This document shows, one piece after another, positions 6,959 to 13,617 of a stretch of 13,617 nt of DNA. Location of the stretch: assembly GCA_012274205.1 (NCBI GenBank), contig JAAOZY010000441.1, positions 1 through 13,617 on the forward strand, given 5' to 3'. The DNA is from Betaproteobacteria bacterium (lineage in GTDB: Bacteria > Pseudomonadota > Gammaproteobacteria > Burkholderiales > SG8-39). Every line of letters begins with the position of its first letter. Within the stretch, counting starts at the first letter, position 1. The translations under genes were made by a program, and so were the position numbers. A model generated the notes under the pieces. That model was not told where the DNA came from. It saw only the letters and a list, made by a program, of their open reading frames with translations, and searched no databases.

Positions 6959-7278
6959 TCAGTCTTGGCTGCGCCCGCGCTGGCCGCCGGCGCCGCGGTC
7001 TCGGCCGGTTTGGCTTCGGTCTTGCCTTCACCTGCACTCGGCGCCTTGCTGTCCGTGGCGCTCGTCGCGGCGGTCTTTGCCGCAGGCGTGGCGCCGCTGT
7101 GCTTGAAATCGGTGGCGTACCAGCCGCCGCCCGTGAGATGGAAACCCGCTGCAGTAAGCATCTTGCCGAAGGTCTCTTTGCTGCACTCGGGGCAGACCTT
7201 CAGCAAAGGGTCGCTCACCTTTTGCAGGTACTCCTTCTGGAACCCGCAAGACGAGCAACGATATTCGTAGATAGGCAC
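6955..7278 (-). CDS. FmdB-type zinc-ribbon regulatory protein
   Basis: A 107-residue protein starting at the GTG at 7278 (family start MPIYEYRC), with GGAGG 5 nt upstream; the in-frame TTG at 7293 lacks such a site. Cys8/Cys11 (CSSC) and Cys29/Cys32 (CPEC) form the zinc ribbon, followed by the GFHLTGGGWYATDFK segment typical of the family. Residues from about 60 onward are a low-complexity tail rich in Ala, Lys, Thr and Glu, probably disordered. The family is named after the formamidase-operon regulator FmdB. Its true role in this housekeeping context is unknown. It is the first gene of the run leading to aspS. Confidence 0.9.
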   Translation of the reverse strand: MPIYEYRCSSCGFQKEYLQKVSDPLLKVCPECSKETFGKMLTAAGFHLTGGGWYATDFKHSGATPAAKTAATSATDSKAPSAGEGKTEAKPAETAAPAASAGAAKTE

Positions 7279-7308
7279 AAAGCCCTCCGACAAACGAAAA
7301 AGGGAGCA

Positions 7309-7314
7309 ATTATA
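7309..7314 (-). promoter_or_regulatory. Candidate -10 element for the fmdB-DUF502-aspS run
   Basis: On the minus strand these bases read TATAAT, 31 nt before the GTG start of the fmdB-type gene. No recognisable -35 is found at 16-18 nt spacing, so this call rests on the -10 and its position. The 123-bp gap to ssb shows no convincing terminator: the GGAAAAGC/GCTTTCC imperfect repeat at 7318-7335 has no following T-run. Confidence 0.45.
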
Positions 7315-7401
7315 GCGGAAAAGCAGGGCTTTCCCATGGTCTATCTATGGGCAAACCCTGCCGTTTCAAGGATCTATGCCGGCCCAGAGAGGCCCAAAAC
7401 G

Positions 7402-7854
7402 CTAGAAAGGAATGTCGTCGTCCATGTCCTGGAACTGGCCGGCGGGCTTTTTCGCCGGCCGGGATTCCCCCGCCGCGGGCGCATCGCGTGTTTCGCGCGC
7501 CTCGCCCCCGCCCATGCCGCTCCGCGAACCCAGCATCTGCATCGCGTCGGCGATGATCTCGGTGGTGTAACGGTCCTGCCCTTCCTTGTCCTGCCATTTG
7601 CGCGTGCGCAGCTTGCCCTCGATATAGACCTGGCTGCCTTTCTTCAGGTATTCGCCGCAGATTTCGGCCAGCCTGCCGAAGGTGGAGACGCGGTGCCATT
7701 CGGTCGCCTCTTTCTTGTCCCCGGTGGCCTTGTCCTTCCAGGTGTCGGTGGTCGCGACCGAGAAATTACACACCGCCTTGCCGTCCGGCAGGAAGCGGGT
7801 CTCGGGGTCTTTGCCCAGATTGCCCACCACTATGACTTTGTTGACCGATGCCAT
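7402..7854 (-). CDS. ssb: Single-stranded DNA-binding protein
   Basis: A 150-residue protein with GGGAGA just ahead of the ATG at 7854. The OB fold spans about residues 1-110 (VNKVIVVGNLGKDPETR at the start, WHRVSTFGRLAEICGEYLKKG in the middle, YIEGKLRTRKWQDKEGQDRYTTEII after it). A flexible Gly/Pro/Ala-rich linker follows, ending in the acidic tip MDDDIPF, which docks partner proteins of replication and repair. It acts as a tetramer coating single-stranded DNA. It lies 31 nt after the MFS gene on the same strand and close to uvrA. Length and termini are intact. Confidence 0.98.
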   Translation of the reverse strand: MASVNKVIVVGNLGKDPETRFLPDGKAVCNFSVATTDTWKDKATGDKKEATEWHRVSTFGRLAEICGEYLKKGSQVYIEGKLRTRKWQDKEGQDRYTTEIIADAMQMLGSRSGMGGGEARETRDAPAAGESRPAKKPAGQFQDMDDDIPF

Positions 7855-7885
7855 GTCGATTCTCCCGTTTGGTTTTTATCCGGCG

Positions 7886-9136
7886 CTACCTGGCCGCGCC
7901 GTCGCCCATCGCCGCGCCACCTACCGCGCCGCGCCGGCGCGCGCGCTGCGGCACGCGCATGCCCGCCGCGGTAATGCCCCACACTGCAATCAATACCGCG
8001 CCGAACATGAACACCGGCGTCCTCCCGTGATGCTGCATCAGCCAGCCGCCCACGGCGCCGCCGACAAACAGGCCGAGCGACTGGGTGGTGTTGTACACGC
8101 CCAGCGCCGTGCCCTTGGCCCGCAGTGGCGCGGTGCGCGACACCAGCGAAGGCAAACTCGCCTCGAGTATGTTGAAAGCAACGAAGAAGCCCAGCAGCAG
8201 GATGACAAGCGCGGGAAAATTCCGCAGCTCGAAGGCGAAACCCGTCTGCACCACGGCCATGAGCCCGATGGCCGCGAGGAACACCGGCTTGAGCGCGTCG
8301 CGCTTCTCGGCGTAGAAAATCGCCGGCAGCATCAGCACGAAAGAACCCAGCACCACCGGCAGATAGACTTTCCAGTGTTCGCCCACCGGCAGTCCGCCGG
8401 CGCTCACTATGGCCAGCGGCACTACCACGAATATGGCCATCTGCACCGCGTGCAGCGAAAAGATGCCCAGATTGAGCCGCAGCAGATCCACATTCCTGAG
8501 TACGTCGCGCAGGCGCGCCGGCTCCACCTGGTCGTCGAACTCCATTTTTCCGAGGCTTTCCTTCGGCACCACCTTGATGACCACCCAGATCGCAAGCAGC
8601 GCCAGCACCCCGGTGAGGATGAATATGCCGCCCATGCCGATGTGCCGGTAGAGCAGGGGCGAGCCGACCAGGGACAGCGCGAACATCAGGCCGATGCTCG
8701 ACCCGACCAGGGCCATCGCCTTGGTGCGGTGCTGCTCGCGCGTCAAGTCGGACAGGAAAGCCATCACCGGCGCCGAGATCGCGCCTGCTCCCTGAATGGC
8801 GCGGCCGAGGATGATGACGTATATATCGTTGCCGACGGCGGCGACAAAGCTGCCGAGCGCAAACAACAGCAGCCCCAGAATGATGATGCGCTTCCGGCCG
8901 TAGCGGTCCGATGCCATGCCGTAGGGAATCTGCAGCATGCCCTGGGTCAGCCCGTAGGTGCCCAGCGCGATGCCGACCAGGGTGTGATTTTCCCCGCCCT
9001 TGAGGTGCATGGCATGCACGGCGAACACCGGGAGGATCAAAAACAGGCCCAGCATGCGCAAGGCAAAAATCGAGGCAAGAGAAAGGCTTGCGCGTATTTC
9101 CAGCGGGGACATGCGATCGGGATTGTGGGAGGGCAT
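7886..9136 (-). CDS. YajR-like major facilitator superfamily transporter without the YAM domain
   Basis: Started at the ATG at 9136 (MPSHNPDRMSPLE) it has 416 residues; the ATG at 9112 is an alternative and neither has a clear ribosome site. It shows the hydrophobic pattern of a 12-segment MFS carrier. Motif A is GMASDRYGRK (73-82), and it also carries SDLTREQHRTKAMA, EHWKVYLP and FFVAFNILEASLPSL. I recognise all of these from E. coli YajR, an inner-membrane proton-driven carrier with no firmly known substrate. YajR ends in a ferredoxin-like YAM domain; here the protein stops after a short basic Arg/Gly/Ala tail and ssb begins 31 nt later, so that domain is absent. It is divergent from uvrA, sharing a 68-bp gap. 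Confidence 0.9.
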   Translation of the reverse strand: MPSHNPDRMSPLEIRASLSLASIFALRMLGLFLILPVFAVHAMHLKGGENHTLVGIALGTYGLTQGMLQIPYGMASDRYGRKRIIILGLLLFALGSFVAAVGNDIYVIILGRAIQGAGAISAPVMAFLSDLTREQHRTKAMALVGSSIGLMFALSLVGSPLLYRHIGMGGIFILTGVLALLAIWVVIKVVPKESLGKMEFDDQVEPARLRDVLRNVDLLRLNLGIFSLHAVQMAIFVVVPLAIVSAGGLPVGEHWKVYLPVVLGSFVLMLPAIFYAEKRDALKPVFLAAIGLMAVVQTGFAFELRNFPALVILLLGFFVAFNILEASLPSLVSRTAPLRAKGTALGVYNTTQSLGLFVGGAVGGWLMQHHGRTPVFMFGAVLIAVWGITAAGMRVPQRARRRGAVGGAAMGDGAAR

Positions 9137-9170
9137 AAAAAGGCGGTGGCGTAGTGGCAGCGTAATCTCG

Positions 9171-9176
9171 TATATT
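9171..9176 (+). promoter_or_regulatory. Candidate -10 element for uvrA
   Basis: TATATT sits 28 nt before the uvrA ATG in the 68-bp region shared with the divergent MFS gene. The -35 side (about 9148-9153) is poor. An overlapping CTC-N9-CAG resembles half of a LexA box but is one base short in spacing and mismatched. Confidence 0.35.
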
Positions 9177-9204
9177 AGCAGGTTTGGATCGCCCCACTCC
9201 ATCA

Positions 9205-12031
<2,827 letters not shown>

Positions 12032-12033
<2 letters not shown>

Positions 12034-12047
12034 ACCGCCAGTTCGGG
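12032..12047. repeat. Left copy of 16-bp near-perfect direct repeat bounding the RAYT cassette
   Basis: AGACCGCCAGTTCGGG, overlapping the uvrA stop codon, matches AGACGGCCAGTTCGGG at 12924-12939 in 15 of 16 positions and in the same orientation. On the minus strand both copies read Pro-Glu-Leu-Ala-Val then a stop (TAG here, TGA on the right), the last codons of the acetoacetyl-CoA synthetase. The left copy abuts REP copy A. It looks like a duplicated target or a recombination scar. Confidence 0.7.
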
Positions 12048-12070
12048 AAACCGGGGACAGACCACAGTTT
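12048..12070 (-). repeat. REP-like palindromic repeat, copy A
   Basis: A 23-bp sequence on the minus strand, identical base for base to copy C at 12897-12919 in opposite orientation, and differing from copy B in one base. It is an imperfect hairpin: arms AAACTG/CGGTTT, a mismatch, an inner GG/CC pair and a 5-nt TCTGT loop. Flanking bases extend the outer arms to GGGAAAC/GTTTCCC (12045-12051 and 12067-12073). Such repeats next to a RAYT gene are the elements that enzyme recognises. Confidence 0.8.
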
Positions 12071-12082
12071 CCCCCTCAGGGT

Positions 12083-12835
12083 TCACTGCTCTAGGTGAGG
12101 CAATTTCAGGACGCAGAAACCGTGGTCTGTCCCCGGTTTCCCCCGGTTTCCATTTTTGGGCGGTCGGCCCGGTTTACCCGGGCCCGCGCGGCGTCCCAGT
12201 GCGAGGGTGATTTCCTTGCGGAAGCGTTCGTCGCCCAACGCGTATCCCGCGTTGCCGGCGTGGCGTATCTGCTCCATTTCGTCGGCCCCCAACACACCGC
12301 GAAACATCTCCAGGTAAGTCGATTGCCGGACTGTGTCGTCACTCGCCAGTGCGAGATAGACGGGGTGTGGCGTGACGAGCCTATCGGGTTTCCCCATTGC
12401 ATTCGCGGCGAAGCTCGACCATCGATAGTCGGCCGGATATTTGACCATGCCCGCCCGGACCGGATTTAGTTCAATGTAGCGATGGCAACGGAGCAGATAG
12501 TTCTCCGCCTGCACGATACTCGATCGAAACCGACCTTCCCAAAGCGACCCGCTGCGCTTGTAGCTGCGATTTACGTACTGCACGTAGCGCTGCCCCAGGT
12601 GCTTCATCAAGTTTGACGTTCCATCCGGTTCGCGCGAGCTAAGCAGCAAGTGCACATGATTGGACATCAACACATAGGCGTGCACGCAGCACGCGAGGTG
12701 TGCCGCGAGTTCGCGCAGATGCTGCAGATAGACGAGGCGGTCCGCATCGGCAAAAAAGCAGGCGCCGCGATTGTTGCCGCGTTGGATGATATGCAGAGGC
12801 ATATCGGCAATTCGCAGGCGGGCACGGCGAGGCAT
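12083..12835 (-). CDS. REP-associated tyrosine transposase (RAYT), Y1/IS200-like family
   Basis: A 250-residue protein, apparently intact. Near the N-terminus is the family segment PLHIIQRGNNRGACFF (13-28). The HUH motif is in MSNHVHLLL (57-65), with the two His flanking a Val. The candidate catalytic Tyr lies in the helix LGQRYVQYVN (80-89). The downstream GSLWEGRFRSSIV and CHRYIELNPVRAGMV are strongly typical of RAYTs. These single-strand nucleases process REP hairpins and are usually domesticated, single-copy genes rather than mobile insertion sequences. The last 13-18 residues are encoded by REP copy B, so the original C-terminus has probably been replaced. The ribosome site before the ATG is weak. 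It is flanked by inverted REP copies A and C and lies between convergent uvrA and acetoacetyl-CoA synthetase. Confidence 0.92.
   Translation of the reverse strand: MPRRARLRIADMPLHIIQRGNNRGACFFADADRLVYLQHLRELAAHLACCVHAYVLMSNHVHLLLSSREPDGTSNLMKHLGQRYVQYVNRSYKRSGSLWEGRFRSSIVQAENYLLRCHRYIELNPVRAGMVKYPADYRWSSFAANAMGKPDRLVTPHPVYLALASDDTVRQSTYLEMFRGVLGADEMEQIRHAGNAGYALGDERFRKEITLALGRRAGPGKPGRPPKNGNRGKPGTDHGFCVLKLPHLEQ
12117..12139 (+). repeat. REP-like palindromic repeat, copy B, inside the RAYT 3' end
   Basis: Same 23-bp core as copies A and C with one change (fifth base C instead of T), which makes the stem perfect: AAACCG/CGGTTT. With copy A it forms an inverted pair 46 bp apart, resembling a BIME. 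The decamer CCCCGGTTTC is tandemly duplicated at 12131-12140 and 12141-12150. The copy lies within the RAYT reading frame and encodes a KPGTDHGF-type peptide. Confidence 0.8.
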
Positions 12836-12896
12836 GGGGACTCATGTTTGTCGGATGCGATAGGAGCCTTAACGCGCAGCCCGCGATATCGACGAC

Positions 12897-12919
12897 AAAC
12901 TGTGGTCTGTCCCCGGTTT
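12897..12919 (+). repeat. REP-like palindromic repeat, copy C
   Basis: Identical over 23 bp to copy A but inverted, so A and C form terminal inverted repeats around an 872-bp segment holding the RAYT gene. It ends 2 bp before the stop codon of the acetoacetyl-CoA synthetase gene. Confidence 0.8.
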
Positions 12920-12921
12920 AA

Positions 12922-13617
12922 TCAGACGGCCAGTTCGGGCATGTCGCGGAACAGCTGCAGCACCTCCGGATTGGCGAGCGCGTCGGTATGCGTCACCGGC
13001 ATGCCGTGCACCATCGCCTTTACCGCAAGCTCGACCACCTTGCCATTCTTGGTGCGCGGGATGTCGGGCACCTGCACGATGCGCGCGGGCACGTGGCGCG
13101 GCGTGGTGTGCTCGCGGATCTGGCGGCGGATGCGCTCCTCGAGCGCCGCATCGAGGGCCAAGCCTTCGCGCAGCTTGACGAACAGCACCACGCGGGTATC
13201 GCTGGGCTGCTCCGGCGGCCACAGCTGGCCGATGGCCACCGCCTCCACCACCGCTTCGATCTTTTCGACCTGGGCGTAGATCTCGGCGGTGCCGATGCGC
13301 ACACCGCCCGGATTCAGCGTCGCATCCGAACGCCCGTAGACGATCATGGTGCCGCGCTCGGTCAATTCGCAGTAGTCGCCGTGGCACCACACATTGCGAA
13401 AGCGCGCGAAATAGGCCTCGTGATAGCGCTTGCCCTGCGGGTCGTTCCAGAAGCCGATGGGCATCGACGGGAACGGCTTGGTGCAGACGAGCTCGCCCTT
13501 CGCGCCCACCAGCGGGCGTTCGTCCTCGTCCCAGACCTCGACTTTCATGCCCAGGCTGCGGCATTGCAACTCGCCGCGATACACCGGCAGGATGGGATTG
13601 GCGTCGGCGAAGCAGCC
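12922..13617 (-). CDS. Acetoacetyl-CoA synthetase (acetoacetate-CoA ligase), 3' part
   Basis: The frame is open from the window edge to the TGA at 12922-12924, giving 231 C-terminal residues of a protein normally about 650 long; the 5' part is outside. NPILPVYRGELQ, FPSMPIGFWNDPQGKRY, NVWCHGDY and GRSDATLNPGGVRIGTAEIY are the adenylate-forming segments typical of acetoacetyl-CoA synthetase rather than plain acetyl-CoA synthetase. PRTKNGKVVELAVK near the end carries the catalytic lysine of the mobile C-terminal domain. The enzyme activates acetoacetate with ATP and CoA in the cytosol, commonly in polyhydroxybutyrate or ketone-body use. Its natural 3' end seems to have been altered: the final codons and stop are repeated at 12032-12047, on the other side of the RAYT cassette. 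Confidence 0.93.
   Translation of the reverse strand, partial: GCFADANPILPVYRGELQCRSLGMKVEVWDEDERPLVGAKGELVCTKPFPSMPIGFWNDPQGKRYHEAYFARFRNVWCHGDYCELTERGTMIVYGRSDATLNPGGVRIGTAEIYAQVEKIEAVVEAVAIGQLWPPEQPSDTRVVLFVKLREGLALDAALEERIRRQIREHTTPRHVPARIVQVPDIPRTKNGKVVELAVKAMVHGMPVTHTDALANPEVLQLFRDMPELAV
12924..12939. repeat. Right copy of 16-bp near-perfect direct repeat bounding the RAYT cassette
   Basis: AGACGGCCAGTTCGGG lies within the last codons of the acetoacetyl-CoA synthetase gene, just outside REP copy C. It is the partner of 12032-12047. The one difference changes GCC to GCG on the minus strand, both alanine. Confidence 0.7.

Noticed and set aside
7682..9154. Plus-strand open frame (490 codons) opposite ssb and the MFS gene
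   Set aside because: It spans two intact genes and the gap between them, with a His/Gln/Arg-rich product and no recognisable fold.
9167..9181. LexA-box-like CTC-N9-CAG upstream of uvrA
   Set aside because: The SOS consensus needs CTG-N10-CAG. Here one half is mismatched and the spacing is a base short, so SOS control is not supported.

Overview
This is a GC-rich chromosomal window, densely packed with intact genes and ordinary in codon use. It most likely comes from a betaproteobacterium. The main support is gene order: fmdB - DUF502 - aspS - (RNase/barstar) - nudB - endo/exonuclease/phosphatase, and the neighbouring ssb - MFS / uvrA divergon, are arrangements I associate with Betaproteobacteria. 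The AspRS, NudB and UvrA sequences fit that too. This assignment rests on memory and was not searched.

Layout from left to right. (1) 1-600, minus: 5' two thirds of an endonuclease/exonuclease/phosphatase-family gene, cut by the window edge. (2) 646-3044: a divergent pair, a nicotinate phosphoribosyltransferase-family gene on minus and a radical SAM/SPASM gene on plus. They are separated by a 215-bp regulatory region with a perfect FNR/Anr-type dyad placed exactly as in a class II activated promoter facing the radical SAM gene. (3) 3071-7278, minus: a tight six-gene run transcribed right to left, fmdB-type zinc ribbon, DUF502 membrane protein, aspS, a secreted barnase-type RNase, its barstar-type inhibitor, and nudB. 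Overlaps of 4 and 8 nt suggest translational coupling. (4) 7402-9136, minus: ssb and a YajR-like MFS transporter. (5) 9205-12033, plus: uvrA, divergent from the MFS gene. (6) 12032-12939: a REP-associated tyrosine transposase (RAYT) cassette with three copies of a palindromic REP-like repeat, itself bounded by a 16-bp near-perfect direct repeat. (7) 12922-13617, minus: 3' end of an acetoacetyl-CoA synthetase gene, cut by the window edge.

Most of the content is housekeeping: tRNA charging, folate biosynthesis, single-strand DNA binding and excision repair. Three places are accessory. The radical SAM / phosphoribosyltransferase pair appears to be placed between nudB and the EEP gene and may be induced without oxygen. 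The barnase/barstar pair sits inside the aspS operon. The RAYT cassette lies between the convergent uvrA and acetoacetyl-CoA synthetase genes. Both direct-repeat copies beside it read as the last codons of the synthetase plus a stop, which gives a readable scar of how the cassette arrived.

I see no tRNA, rRNA, CRISPR array, prophage or classical insertion sequence. No gap between genes exceeds 300 bases.
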